Counted from the first letter of the stretch, positions 34,811-42,796 are shown. The stretch: DNA of 64,000 bases from Paenarthrobacter aurescens (GCF_025421775.1 NZ_JAOEFX010000004.1:124001-188000); one strand, 5' to 3'. Notes: generated by a model from the sequence alone, not told the origin. Program-made: numbers and translations.

Positions 34811-35781
34811 CTGCCGGCCGCCTTCATCAGGTGGTCCGGCAGACGGTTTCCTGGAGCCCGGCCCCGGATTTCCAACAGCTCACGAGCGTGTGCGTGCAAC
34901 TTCTTGTCCTCATCAGACACAGGTACCCACTGCGGAATCGGCACGGCCGTCCCCGTTTCGTCCCGGGCCACCATCACCGTGAGGCAGTACGTGGTCAGGT
35001 TCATTTCGCGGGTCTTGGGATCTCCGGAACGCACGTGGACCGCGATGTGCATGCCCTTGGCGCCGGTGTAGACAAGGCGAGCTTCCACCTCAACCACATG
35101 GCCGATCAGCAGAGGGCGGTAGAAGCGAACGCCGCCTGAGAACACCGCAACCGTGTCCTTGCCGCAGTATCGGGAGGCGCAAACGTACGCGGCCTCATCG
35201 ATCCACTTCATCACGATGCCGCCGTGGACCTTGCCGCCCCAGTTCACGTCAGTGGGGGACGCCATGAACCGCAGGACGACGCGCTCGGCGGTCCCGGCGT
35301 CGGTATATTCCTGGGCGTTCATCGCGTTGACGATCTGCTCGCGGACCTCAATGCGCGCCAGCGCGTGGTCCCGCTGCTCGATCTCTGCGGGCGTGGACGG
35401 CGCGAACTGGGGGACGGGAATCGGCTTGCCGTCGGGCCCGACAGCTACGAAGATCACCATGCACTGGCTGTGCATTGTCTCCGGGCCGCCCTTGGGATCC
35501 CTGGAGCTGACCACGGTGTGGATGTGCATGGAGGAACGGCCTGTGTAAACAATCGTGGAGGTCACTTCCACCATGTCGCCGCTGTTCACGGGATCCGTGA
35601 AGTGGATGTTGCCCACATAGGCAGTGACGCAGTAGGACTTCGCCCATCCCACCGCCGCCGCATAGGCGGCCTTGTCCACCCACTCCAGGACGGTACCGGC
35701 ATCAACAGAGCCGCTGTGCCCGACGTCGGTAGGGGCCGCGAGGAAGCGGAGGGTCACGGAATTGCCGGCGTCATCGCTCAT
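34807..35781 (-). CDS. Acyl-CoA thioesterase, double hotdog
   Basis: 324 aa. Two hotdog domains in tandem: the first around GSVDAGTVLEWVDKAAYAAA, the second around NWGGKVHGGIVMKWIDEAAY, each with the acyl-CoA hydrolase arrangement of G-x-V-D/H-x-G and D-x-A. The duplicated layout matches cytosolic thioester hydrolases that release free fatty acids from acyl-CoA. Its stop overlaps the end of the EEP gene on the other strand by 4 bp. Confidence 0.9.
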   Translation of the reverse strand: MSDDAGNSVTLRFLAAPTDVGHSGSVDAGTVLEWVDKAAYAAAVGWAKSYCVTAYVGNIHFTDPVNSGDMVEVTSTIVYTGRSSMHIHTVVSSRDPKGGPETMHSQCMVIFVAVGPDGKPIPVPQFAPSTPAEIEQRDHALARIEVREQIVNAMNAQEYTDAGTAERVVLRFMASPTDVNWGGKVHGGIVMKWIDEAAYVCASRYCGKDTVAVFSGGVRFYRPLLIGHVVEVEARLVYTGAKGMHIAVHVRSGDPKTREMNLTTYCLTVMVARDETGTAVPIPQWVPVSDEDKKLHAHARELLEIRGRAPGNRLPDHLMKAAGS

Positions 35782-35855
35782 GTTTCGAAGTTTACTGTCG
35801 GCAGGTTTCTGTTACGTGACTAAGTCAGCCCGGGCTGTCGCAGCGACCAGACGCG

Positions 35856-36419
35856 TCAGGCGCGCTGGATGCCGAGGGTCGCGATGAGATCCTCGTGCAG
35901 CTCGAACCAGGCGCGGTGGAAGGAATCACGATCGGTGGCGGTAACCCAGACCGGGTCCTCCGCTGCCTGTTTGAGAGAGCGGAGCAGGCGCTCGGAGTAG
36001 CCCTCGAATCGGGGCAACAAGCCGATCAACCGTGCTTCCAATGGGCGCCATGAAGCCAAGGCGCCCATCAGGACGTCCATGGCATCCTGAGTAGCCGGCG
36101 ACTGCAGCTGGATGGCGCTGCAGGCACTCACAACTCCTGTGTTGAAGTCCGCGAAGTCGTCGTGCACGGCCAGCACCATGCCACGCGCACCCGCGCGGTC
36201 CAGTTCCTCCGCGAGAAGCCGCTCATTCTCGGCCCGCCCCTGACTCGACAGGGACCAGCCACTGGTTCCCGCGAAGGTGCTGCGCGAGACAAAGCCGTTG
36301 ACGCCGGCGTCGATCAACCGGGACTCCACGAGGTGGCTATCAAGTGAGAAGCGAGCCGCCACCTCCAGAGTGTCAGCGAACCCGAGGAGGCGGACGGCGT
36401 GCAAAGTGAGGAGCATCAT
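35856..36419 (-). CDS. Winged-helix-like protein of PEP-domain operon
   Basis: 187 aa. The N-terminal 65 residues look like a winged helix (LHAVRLLGFADTLEVAARFS, SRLIDAGVNGFVSR, then WSLSSQGRAENERLLAEELD). The remainder is helical and rich in tryptophan and arginine (LASWRPLEARLIGLLPRFEG, FHRAWFELHEDLIATLGI). The ATG overlaps the stop of the preceding PEP-domain gene (ATGA), so its product is made together with that domain. Function not recognised. Confidence 0.65.
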   Translation of the reverse strand: MMLLTLHAVRLLGFADTLEVAARFSLDSHLVESRLIDAGVNGFVSRSTFAGTSGWSLSSQGRAENERLLAEELDRAGARGMVLAVHDDFADFNTGVVSACSAIQLQSPATQDAMDVLMGALASWRPLEARLIGLLPRFEGYSERLLRSLKQAAEDPVWVTATDRDSFHRAWFELHEDLIATLGIQRA

Positions 36420-36748
36420 GCGGTATCCAATCGGGTAACTGTTCCGCGGGATCCGTCCACAGCCAACGGCCCACCGTCAGTGAGCAGTTCCAGCGCCGCG
36501 CGAACCCCCAGCACGGCAGGGATCCCGAACTCCCGGGCGACAATCGCCGCGTGCGACAACATTCCGCCGTTCTCCGTGACCACCGCTGATGCCATTCCGA
36601 AAAGGGGCGTCCAGGCAGGGTCAGTGGTGCGGCAGACGAGGATATCGCCAGACTGGAAACGGGCGAATTCGTCGGGCCCGTGGATGAGTCGGGCCGGGCC
36701 TAGGGTTGCACCTGCGCTCGCAGCAGTTCCCGTGAAGACCACCGTCAT
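36416..36748 (-). CDS. Stand-alone PEP-utilising (swivelling phosphohistidine) domain
   Basis: 110 aa from ATG 36748. The whole protein is the mobile domain seen at the end of pyruvate phosphate dikinase, PEP synthase and rifampin phosphotransferase: ATLGPARLI, DILVCRTTDPAWTPLF and the phosphohistidine loop TENGGMLSHAAIVAREFGIP (H66). No ATP-grasp or PEP-binding partner is encoded nearby. Both ends overlap neighbours by ATGA, so three small proteins are produced as a unit. Confidence 0.85.
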   Translation of the reverse strand: MTVVFTGTAASAGATLGPARLIHGPDEFARFQSGDILVCRTTDPAWTPLFGMASAVVTENGGMLSHAAIVAREFGIPAVLGVRAALELLTDGGPLAVDGSRGTVTRLDTA

Positions 36749-37155
36749 TGCAGGCCCCCGGACCGTGACTGCCGACGATCCGCGAGCCGATCCAGCCGCT
36801 GCTGGGCAGCCTGCGCGGAGCGCAACCCGAGGCTTTCTGCGATGTGCGGCCACGTGAGGCCTTCCGATCTGGCAAGGAACAAAAGTGCGGTTTCGACGGC
36901 GTCCATCTCGGCTCTGGCGGCGGACACCAATGTGAGGGCGGCGCGGAGATCGAGAGCATCAGGCGGGGGAGGGCCGCCCTGTCCCCGAGAACGCCAGAGT
37001 ACGTGCTGGATCAGATCCATCGCAGAGGGCGGTTGCTGCTCATGGAGCCAAGGCCGGTTTGGGAGATCCGAGGCGCCCTTGTCCAGCAGCACCTTGGTTG
37101 CCCGTGACTGGAGGTCGGCCGCGGCAGCATCGTGGGCGCTCGTGGTGTGGTTCAT
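36745..37155 (-). CDS. Predicted HTH protein of PEP-domain operon
   Basis: 136 aa from ATG 37155. The C-terminal half (about 70-130) reads as helices with a possible helix-turn-helix: AEMDAVETALLFLARSEGLT, WPHIAESLGLRSAQAAQQRLDRL. The N-terminal part is polar. It is first in a three-gene operon and lies just downstream of an inverted repeat, so it may be an autoregulator. No named family was recognised. Confidence 0.6.
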   Translation of the reverse strand: MNHTTSAHDAAAADLQSRATKVLLDKGASDLPNRPWLHEQQPPSAMDLIQHVLWRSRGQGGPPPPDALDLRAALTLVSAARAEMDAVETALLFLARSEGLTWPHIAESLGLRSAQAAQQRLDRLADRRQSRSGGLQ

Positions 37156-37179
37156 TGCTCCAGCTTTGAATATCAACAC

Positions 37180-37194
37180 TTTGTTGTCAACAAA
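37180..37194 (-). promoter_or_regulatory. Inverted repeat upstream of PEP-domain operon
   Basis: TTTGTT and AACAAA flank GTC, 25 bp before the operon's first ATG, in an AT-rich stretch that also holds CAATATTTTG and TTGACA. It is probably the operator of this operon. Confidence 0.5.
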
Positions 37195-37237
37195 ATATTG
37201 AGTACACATCCTGTCGGTGCTCGAGTTGCGCTCTAAA

Positions 37238-37252
37238 TGAGAATTAATATCA
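37238..37252 (+). promoter_or_regulatory. Zur/Fur-like box with -10 element before the AztD-like gene
   Basis: TGAGAATTAATATCA matches the actinobacterial Zur box TGAAAATGATTTTCA at 11 of 15 positions. It contains TAATAT (37245-37250), a good -10 that would start transcription almost at ATG 37261, so the mRNA may be leaderless and binding would block it. Confidence 0.55.
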
Positions 37253-37260
37253 TTTAACTC

Positions 37261-38574
37261 ATGCCTCATTACTCCACCCCCATGCCCCCTGTCCCTACCG
37301 CGCGCAGACATCGATTCCGCGCACAGCCAGTAGCCGCCGTCGGCCTTTCTGCTTTGCTGCTGACTGGCTGCGCTGCCCCAGGCGGCCCGGCCGGAAACGC
37401 AGTGGACGCCTCGCCGTCGGTGAGCTCGGCGCAGAGCCCCAAGGAGGCTGGCGCCCCGACTCCGCGCCTCGTATACACGCACGACGCCGGCATCGCAGTT
37501 CTGGACGCAACCTTGCTGGAGCAGGTGGGCGGTGCGGAAATGTCCGGCTTCAACCGGCTGAACCCGGCCGGTGATGGGCGGCACGTATTTGTTTCCACGG
37601 GCGACGCCTTCCGCCTATTCGACGCGGGAGCCTGGACCGAGCCGCACGGCGATCACAGCCACCACTACGTAGCCGACCCCAAGCTGACTGAATTGGCGTT
37701 TGAGGCAGACAAGGCTGGCCATGTGGTGCTCCACGCGGACAAGACCGTGCTGTTCAACGACGGGTCGGGCAAGGTGCAGAGCTTCGAAACGTCTGCCCTG
37801 GCCGCTGCCGTGGAGGACGGAAAGCTACCTGCCACTGACACTTATGTGACGCCCGAAGCGCACCACGGAGTGGCTGTCGAACTTGAAGACGGCAAGCTGC
37901 TGGTGACCCTCGGGAATGAGGAGAGCCGAACCGGAATTGCGGTGCTCTCTGCCGGCAAGGGGCAGGATCGCAAGGAAATCGTGCGCAACGAGGACTGCCC
38001 GGGTGTCCATGGCGAGGCTGTCGCCGCGGGTGAAGCCGTGGTGGTTGGGTGCGAGAACGGCATGTTGATCTACAAAGACGGATCCATCACCAAGGTGGCG
38101 AGCCCCGACGCGTACGGTCGGCTGGGCAACCAGGCTGGTTCGGAGAAGTCCCCGGTGATCCTGGGTGACTACAAAGTGGACAAGGCGGCCAAGCCGGAGC
38201 GACCTACCCGGATCTCCCTCGTGAACACCGAAACCGCCAGTATGCAGCTCGTGGATATCGGCACCAGCTACTCGTTCCGTTCCCTCGGCCGCGGGCCCGC
38301 TGGTGAAGCGCTGGTACTTGGGACTGACGGGGGCCTGCGTGTGATCGACCCACTCACCGGCGCTGTTACGTCCACCATCCCGGTAGTTGCCGGGTGGGAA
38401 GAGTCCGCCACGTGGCAGGATCCGCGGCCGACACTCTTCGTCCAAGGCTCGACGGCGTTCGTCACCGAACCGGCCACCAGCACCATCCATGCGGTGGACT
38501 TGAAGGCCGGAAAGGTTGCGAAGTCGGCGAAGCTGGACCATGTCCCGAATGAGCTCACCGGTGTGACGGGCTAG
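37261..38574 (+). CDS. AztD-like zinc metallochaperone lipoprotein
   Basis: 437 aa. A signal segment ends in LLLTGC (cysteine at residue 37), then a linker and a beta-propeller. The histidine cluster PHGDHSHHY (about 128-136) and a later histidine in PEAHHG match the zinc-binding loop remembered for AztD, which hands periplasmic zinc to the AztC binding protein of an ABC importer. No aztABC genes are near. A Zur-like box overlaps its promoter. Start at 37261 fits a leaderless message; ATG 37282 is possible. Confidence 0.75.
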   Translation: MPHYSTPMPPVPTARRHRFRAQPVAAVGLSALLLTGCAAPGGPAGNAVDASPSVSSAQSPKEAGAPTPRLVYTHDAGIAVLDATLLEQVGGAEMSGFNRLNPAGDGRHVFVSTGDAFRLFDAGAWTEPHGDHSHHYVADPKLTELAFEADKAGHVVLHADKTVLFNDGSGKVQSFETSALAAAVEDGKLPATDTYVTPEAHHGVAVELEDGKLLVTLGNEESRTGIAVLSAGKGQDRKEIVRNEDCPGVHGEAVAAGEAVVVGCENGMLIYKDGSITKVASPDAYGRLGNQAGSEKSPVILGDYKVDKAAKPERPTRISLVNTETASMQLVDIGTSYSFRSLGRGPAGEALVLGTDGGLRVIDPLTGAVTSTIPVVAGWEESATWQDPRPTLFVQGSTAFVTEPATSTIHAVDLKAGKVAKSAKLDHVPNELTGVTG

Positions 38575-38575
38575 C

Positions 38576-38736
38576 GCTCTCTCACGACACGCCGCTTAAG
38601 GCCGAACGCTCTCTCACGACACGCCACTTAAACACCGGCGCTCTCTCACCTCCGGCCACTTAAACACCGGCGCTCTCTCACTCTTCTGAAGGAAGTGAGA
38701 GAGCGCCGGCAGTTAGGGGCCGTTAGGTGAGAGAGC
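38576..38736. repeat. 32-bp periodic repeat with inverted copies
   Basis: GCTCTCTCAC starts at 38576, 38608, 38640 and 38672, exactly 32 bp apart; the units share a CGCCACTTAAACACCGG-like remainder. The complement GTGAGAGAGC starts at 38695 and 38727, again 32 bp apart. The innermost pair makes the hairpin listed separately. The array fills the gap between two convergent genes. Confidence 0.9.
38667..38709. terminator. Long hairpin, probable bidirectional terminator
   Basis: A perfect 15-bp stem CCGGCGCTCTCTCAC / GTGAGAGAGCGCCGG surrounds a 13-nt loop. There is no T-run on either side, but it stands between the converging AztD-like and DoxX genes and is part of the 32-bp repeat array. Confidence 0.6.
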
Positions 38737-38749
38737 GTCCGGGGGGCGC

Positions 38750-39184
38750 TTACGCGAGGACGCGCAGCTTGGAGCCGGAGCGTCCGAACAGGGCGGCGTC
38801 CGCGGAGATCTTGCCGGCACCCGCCAATGCCAGGGCCAAAGCGGCGCCAGCGAACAGCAGCACCAGTTCGTACCCGCCGTTGCCAACGAATATGCCTGCG
38901 GGGGCGTGCACCAGGAACAGTGCGCCGAGCATGTTGACGGCCAGGAGCGCCGCGAACACGCGGGTAAGGAATCCGATAATCAGAGCGATGCCGCCTACAA
39001 GCTCAAGGGTTGCAACGATCGGGGCTACGGCGGAAGCGCCGGGAACGCCCATCTGGGTGAAGGACGCCTGCGTGCCGGCGATGGTGAATTCGTTGAACTT
39101 CTGCCAACCGTGCGCGGCGAAGAGAAATCCTGCAATAACGCGCAGGATGGTCAGGGCTGTGGTGGTCAAGCTGGACTTGTTCAT
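38750..39184 (-). CDS. DoxX family membrane protein
   Basis: 144 aa with four hydrophobic helices. The family pattern is clear: LRVIAGFLFAAHGWQKF, PIVATLELVGGIALIIGFLT, and the third/fourth helices ALLAVNMLGALFLVH and YELVLLFAGAALALAL. DoxX proteins are membrane subunits linked to quinone and oxidant handling. An inverted repeat upstream suggests control by a MarR-type or redox-responsive repressor. Confidence 0.88.
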   Translation of the reverse strand: MNKSSLTTTALTILRVIAGFLFAAHGWQKFNEFTIAGTQASFTQMGVPGASAVAPIVATLELVGGIALIIGFLTRVFAALLAVNMLGALFLVHAPAGIFVGNGGYELVLLFAGAALALALAGAGKISADAALFGRSGSKLRVLA

Positions 39185-39205
39185 AGATCAACCCTCCCGA
39201 AGATA

Positions 39206-39221
39206 AGTTGAAGTGTCAACT
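39206..39221 (-). promoter_or_regulatory. Inverted repeat upstream of DoxX gene
   Basis: AGTTGA and TCAACT flank AGTG, 22 bp before the DoxX start. On the minus strand the site includes TTGACA, a possible -35 hexamer. The layout suits a MarR-type operator. Confidence 0.5.
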
Positions 39222-39250
39222 AATGATGGCCTTTTATGACCAAAACACGG

Positions 39251-39661
39251 CTAGCGGACTTCGGCTCGCTCCAAGTAGCGCGCGTCGGGCTCAATGAAGC
39301 CGAACTGCTTGTACAGCCCATGGGCATCGCCGGTGTGAAGCATCCACCGGAACCGGGCCCCCGGCCCGGCGTCGATCATTTCGCGCACTATCGCCTTGCC
39401 CAGCGACTGGCCCCGCGCGGATTCGTGCACGTACACATCGGCCAGGTAGGCGAGGGCAACGCCGTCGGAAAACGCCCGGGCGTAACCCACCATGGCGCCG
39501 GTCCGGGCGTCGTAGGCGCCAACAACCCGCCAAGCGTTCTCCAACTGCGCTTCGACGTCGGCCCGAGTGCGCCATTTTGCCCAATACACGTTGGTGGAGA
39601 GCTCGGTCCAGAGCCAATCGCGATCCACGCGGTTCTTGTCTGTGGAGAGGATGTGGGTCAT
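39251..39661 (-). CDS. GNAT family N-acetyltransferase
   Basis: 136 aa from ATG 39661. The acetyl-CoA-binding motif is LADVYVHESARGQSLGKAIV (about 92-111), followed by RFRWMLHTGDAHGLYKQFGF, a layout seen in YjcK/YoaP-like small acetyltransferases. Its start codon overlaps the stop of the preceding gene (ATGA), so both come from one operon. Substrate unknown. Confidence 0.87.
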   Translation of the reverse strand: MTHILSTDKNRVDRDWLWTELSTNVYWAKWRTRADVEAQLENAWRVVGAYDARTGAMVGYARAFSDGVALAYLADVYVHESARGQSLGKAIVREMIDAGPGARFRWMLHTGDAHGLYKQFGFIEPDARYLERAEVR

Positions 39662-40254
39662 GGCGTGGCCCTTTTCGCCTGCATCCGACGCTTCCTGGCC
39701 GGCTTCTGAAGCCACGGCTGCAGGAGCCTGGTGGTGATCGGCAGGAAGATGTACGTCATCAACGGCGTCAGGATGACGATGTTGAGGAGCACGGAGAACA
39801 CCAATGGCCAGTCCTGAGTCAGAGGATGCAGCAGGAAGTTGGCCAGCAGGCTGAGCGGGAAGAACGGCAGGAAGATGCTGATGGCCTGCTTCCAGCGCGG
39901 CGGTACCACAGTTTCGGGGACAACTACCGAGACGTCGCCTGGCTTCGAGAACCATCCCTCAATCCCGGTGTGGCGCTCCACGCGCGTGGTTTCCATCATG
40001 TCCCTGGCGCTATCGATCCACCAGCGCCGCTCCTCGGAGTCCTCCCACTCCTGCAGCGAGTCTGCGTCAGCGAAGCGGTACAACATGTGCCATTCAGCTG
40101 AATCGACCCCATTGCGCACCCATCCAGACCCCAGGTAGCCCGGCCATTCGCGGGCGAGTTCCTGGCCGGCATGGGCCCAGGCATTAGCTTGCCGGGTATA
40201 GCCGGGAAGGATCGTGCGGGCGACGGAAACGGTGACGGGATGCTCGTGTGACAC
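39658..40254 (-). CDS. Antibiotic biosynthesis monooxygenase domain membrane protein
   Basis: 198 aa from GTG 40254. Residues 1-100 form an ABM-type ferredoxin-like fold (VTVSVARTILPGYTRQANAW, YLGSGWVRN, WHMLYRFADADSLQEWEDSE). Two hydrophobic helices follow (about 125-175: ISIFLPFFPLSLLANFLL and VFSVLLNIVILTPLMTYIFL) with a basic tail. The ABM-plus-membrane layout is known in actinobacteria without a proven role. Divergent from the MATE exporter. Confidence 0.8.
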   Translation of the reverse strand: MSHEHPVTVSVARTILPGYTRQANAWAHAGQELAREWPGYLGSGWVRNGVDSAEWHMLYRFADADSLQEWEDSEERRWWIDSARDMMETTRVERHTGIEGWFSKPGDVSVVVPETVVPPRWKQAISIFLPFFPLSLLANFLLHPLTQDWPLVFSVLLNIVILTPLMTYIFLPITTRLLQPWLQKPARKRRMQAKRATP

Positions 40255-40295
40255 GGCCCAAATGTACCCGGCCCGCGGCGGACTAGGCTTGTTTA

Positions 40296-41639
40296 GTGCC
40301 TCAAACCACAACAACCGCCACGCCTCGATCCAACGCCCGCGAGATCCTGCGCCTGGCCGTCCCCGCTTTCGGTGCGCTCATCGCCGAACCAATGTTCCTC
40401 CTGGCCGACTCCGCAATCGTGGGACATTTGGGCGTCGACCAGTTGGCAGGTGTTGGCCTCGCGTCCACCATTTTGCACACCGCCGTGGGGCTTATGGTCT
40501 TCCTGGCATATTCCACGACGCCCGCAGTCGCCCGTGCGATAGGCGATGGCAAGTTGGGAAAGGCTTTGGCGGCAGGGCGCGACGGCGTATGGCTGGCACT
40601 GCTGTTGGGGCTGGCGCTCGCGGTGGTCGGTTTCGTGGCGGCCGAGCCTTTGGTTGGGTTCATGGGCGCAACCGGGGATGTGCGCGAATTCGCCGTCGAC
40701 TACCTGCGGTGGTCCATGCCGGGCCTGGCCGCGATGCTGCTGATCTTCGCGGGCACCGGCGTTCTTCGCGGGCTTCAGGACACCAGGACTCCGCTGCTGG
40801 TGGCTACGGCTGGGTTTGCCTTGAACATTGCCCTCAACTGGTTCCTGGTCTACGGGCTGAACATGTCCGTGGCGGGTTCGGCTATCGGTACCAGCATCGC
40901 GCAGTGGGCCATGGCCGCCGTCTACTTGGTGATGGTCAGTCGAAACGCGCGGCAACACGGCGTGTCCCTGAGGCCCGACTGGCATGGCATCCGCGCGATG
41001 ACGAAGGTGGGTTCGTGGCTCATGCTGCGCACCCTGAGCCTGCGCCTCGCCATCCTCGCGACCGTCCTGGTGGTCACTGCCCAGGGCGCCGTGAACCTGG
41101 CGGCGCACCAGTTGGCCATGACCATTTTCTCGTTCCTCGCGTTCGCCCTGGATGCGTTGGCCATCGCGGCCCAGGCCCTGATCGGCAAGGAGCTCGGCGC
41201 AAGGAACGCCCACCGCGTCCGGGAGCTGACCCGCACCATGATCCGGTGGGGCCTGGGATTCGGCGTGGTCACCGGCGTGCTCCTGGCCATCGCGGCACCG
41301 TGGGCCGGATACCTCTTCACCTCCGACGCCGGCGTTCGATCGGCCCTCACCATCGCCCTCTGGGTCCTTGCGGTGGGACAGCCGTTGGCAGGCTACGTCT
41401 TCGTCCTCGACGGAGTGCTCATAGGCGCCGGTGATGCGCGGTATCTGGCGATTGCCGGCGTCGTAAATCTGGTGGTCTATTTGCCGCTGTTGGTGGCCAT
41501 CCACCAAACAAGGCCCGACGGCGAGGCGGGGCTCTTCTGGTTGTGGGCCGCGTTTGCGTTGGGCTACATGCTGGCCCGTGGCGTGACTTTGGGGCTGCGC
41601 GCGCGGACCGATCGGTGGATGGTGCTGGGTTCGCACTAA
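40296..41639 (+). CDS. MATE family efflux transporter (DinF-like)
   Basis: 447 aa with GTG start at 40296 and 12 hydrophobic segments. MATE features: ILRLAVPAFGALIAEPMFLL at the start, the SAIVGHLGVDQLAGVGLAS segment, and GVLRGLQDTRTPLLV, typical of the DinF branch. These exporters expel cationic or aromatic compounds using sodium or proton gradients. A 10-bp gap to the next membrane gene suggests co-transcription. Confidence 0.92.
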   Translation: MPQTTTTATPRSNAREILRLAVPAFGALIAEPMFLLADSAIVGHLGVDQLAGVGLASTILHTAVGLMVFLAYSTTPAVARAIGDGKLGKALAAGRDGVWLALLLGLALAVVGFVAAEPLVGFMGATGDVREFAVDYLRWSMPGLAAMLLIFAGTGVLRGLQDTRTPLLVATAGFALNIALNWFLVYGLNMSVAGSAIGTSIAQWAMAAVYLVMVSRNARQHGVSLRPDWHGIRAMTKVGSWLMLRTLSLRLAILATVLVVTAQGAVNLAAHQLAMTIFSFLAFALDALAIAAQALIGKELGARNAHRVRELTRTMIRWGLGFGVVTGVLLAIAAPWAGYLFTSDAGVRSALTIALWVLAVGQPLAGYVFVLDGVLIGAGDARYLAIAGVVNLVVYLPLLVAIHQTRPDGEAGLFWLWAAFALGYMLARGVTLGLRARTDRWMVLGSH

Positions 41640-41648
41640 ACTGGACGG

Positions 41649-42230
41649 GTGACTCTTCCAGCGATTCCCGCCCAGACTCCTTCTGCCCCCGTGGCCGGAC
41701 TCTGGAAACCCGTGCTGATCCGTGCCACGGTTGCACTGTTGTTCGGCGCGGTCACCATCTTCTGGGCAACGCCGTCCGTGCACGTCCTGGCGTGGGCTGT
41801 TGGCCTGTATCTGCTGGCTACTGCCGGGGCCATGTGGATGTCCCGCTCCTTGCCGGTTGCAGTTCCGGTGGTTGTCGCGCTTGGAGGCATCGGCGCCGTG
41901 GTCACCCAGTCTGACGCGGGCGTTGCCCTCTCCGCTATGTTTGCCCTGCTGGTTCTGGGCCTCCTCGAGTTTGTCCACGGTCTCCGGAAGAGGGACTCGT
42001 TGGCGCGCGACTGGCTTGTTTCCGGCATCGTTTCCGTGGGCACGGCCGTCATGCTGCCGTTCTTCACCTCCCTCGGAGCCCACGCGCTGTTGGGTGTTGC
42101 CGGCGGCGGAGCCATCATTTCCGGCGTGCTGTGGATGCTGTCCGGACTGACTCTGCGGCACGACGCCCGCACTGTTTCCGGCGGAGTTGAGGCTGCTGCG
42201 CCGGGGGCTTCGCCCGAGGCCGTAAACTAG
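41649..42230 (+). CDS. Small membrane protein, DUF308/HdeD-like
   Basis: 193 aa with GTG start at 41649. Six hydrophobic helices in pairs (about 20-170) with a repeated ALLFGAVTIFWATPSVHVLA-like pattern typical of HdeD/DUF308 proteins. A charged tail with HDARTV and several alanines follows. Function unknown. Downstream of the MATE gene on the same strand. Confidence 0.72.
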   Translation: MTLPAIPAQTPSAPVAGLWKPVLIRATVALLFGAVTIFWATPSVHVLAWAVGLYLLATAGAMWMSRSLPVAVPVVVALGGIGAVVTQSDAGVALSAMFALLVLGLLEFVHGLRKRDSLARDWLVSGIVSVGTAVMLPFFTSLGAHALLGVAGGGAIISGVLWMLSGLTLRHDARTVSGGVEAAAPGASPEAVN

Positions 42231-42239
42231 TAGCTGGAC

Positions 42240-42263
42240 GTTCTACTCGTCGTAGAACTTTTG
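42240..42263 (+). terminator. Short inverted repeat with T-run
   Basis: GTTCTAC and GTAGAAC flank TCGTC, followed by TTTT. It lies 9 bp after the DUF308-like stop and may be a weak terminator or an operator for the next gene. Confidence 0.4.
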
Positions 42264-42304
42264 CAAACCGGCGGACACCAACCGCCATCATTGGAGGAAT
42301 GACC

Positions 42305-42649
42305 GTGGCAGACCAGACACCAGGAGAACCGCGCAAGATGCGGACCTCGGTCAAGGGACCCCTCATGTTCTCCGCGTTCTTTGCAGTACTGGCTTTCGTT
42401 GCCGTACTCATCTTTGCCTCCGGTGGCAGCGCACACGCCCCGCGGTTCGACCTCGCCTTCACGGGCGCAGGCATCGCGTTCATCGTGAGCCTCGTGGTAG
42501 CAGCCATGCTTTCCATGAGCCACAAGGAAAACGCCGACCACCTCGGCCAGGGCTCCGGCATCAACCTCAGCTCCAAGCGTCCCGGCCACGGCGGTCCTGC
42601 CACCCCGGATGCCGACGAAGAGACTGAAACCCCCGACGCCGGCCGTTAA
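42305..42649 (+). CDS. Small two-helix membrane protein, unknown function
   Basis: 114 aa from GTG 42305, which is 6 nt after GGAGGA; the ATG at 42299 touches that ribosome site directly and is less likely. Two hydrophobic helices (about 18-40 and 50-72) and a polar glycine/glutamate-rich C-terminus. No family was recognised with certainty; similar small proteins are common in Micrococcaceae. Confidence 0.7.
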   Translation: MADQTPGEPRKMRTSVKGPLMFSAFFAVLAFVAVLIFASGGSAHAPRFDLAFTGAGIAFIVSLVVAAMLSMSHKENADHLGQGSGINLSSKRPGHGGPATPDADEETETPDAGR

Positions 42650-42655
42650 CCTGCC

Positions 42656-42690
42656 AGCGCTCCCTCACGTCGGTGGGGGAGCGCTTTTTT
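42656..42690 (+). terminator. Rho-independent terminator
   Basis: Stem AGCGCTCCC / GGGAGCGCT with a 12-nt loop, followed by six T. It closes the small membrane protein gene. Confidence 0.92.
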
Positions 42691-42698
42691 ATGGGCGG

Positions 42699-42795
42699 AC
42701 TTGGTTGGTGCAGGGCTTGGTTGGTGCGTGGCTTGGTTGATGCGTGGCTGAGCCGTGTGGTTCGGCCCAGCCCAGCAAGTCCCAGCCCAGCAAGT
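42699..42795. repeat. Two short tandem repeats downstream of pilus operon
   Basis: TTGGTTGGTGC-type units start at 42701, 42717 and 42733 (period 16 bp), and the 15-mer CCCAGCCCAGCAAGT occurs twice head-to-tail at 42766-42795. They lie between the terminator and the sortase stop codon and contain no gene. Confidence 0.85.
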
Positions 42796-42796
42796 C

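Larger units (their letters stand above)
1..40296. other. (placeholder removed)
   Basis: No feature; ignore this entry. Confidence 0.

Noticed and set aside
38576-38736. Possible CRISPR array
   Set aside because: The 32-bp units are repeats themselves without unique spacers, copies flip orientation, and no cas genes are near.
40296-40296. The feature entry labelled placeholder in the feature list
   Set aside because: It carries no annotation and was entered by mistake with zero confidence; the real MATE gene is listed directly after it.
40293-42161. 622-aa minus-strand open frame opposite the MATE gene
   Set aside because: Its composition is that of a GC-rich shadow frame (many Gly, Arg, Gln, His), with no fold-like pattern, while the plus strand encodes a clear MATE exporter.
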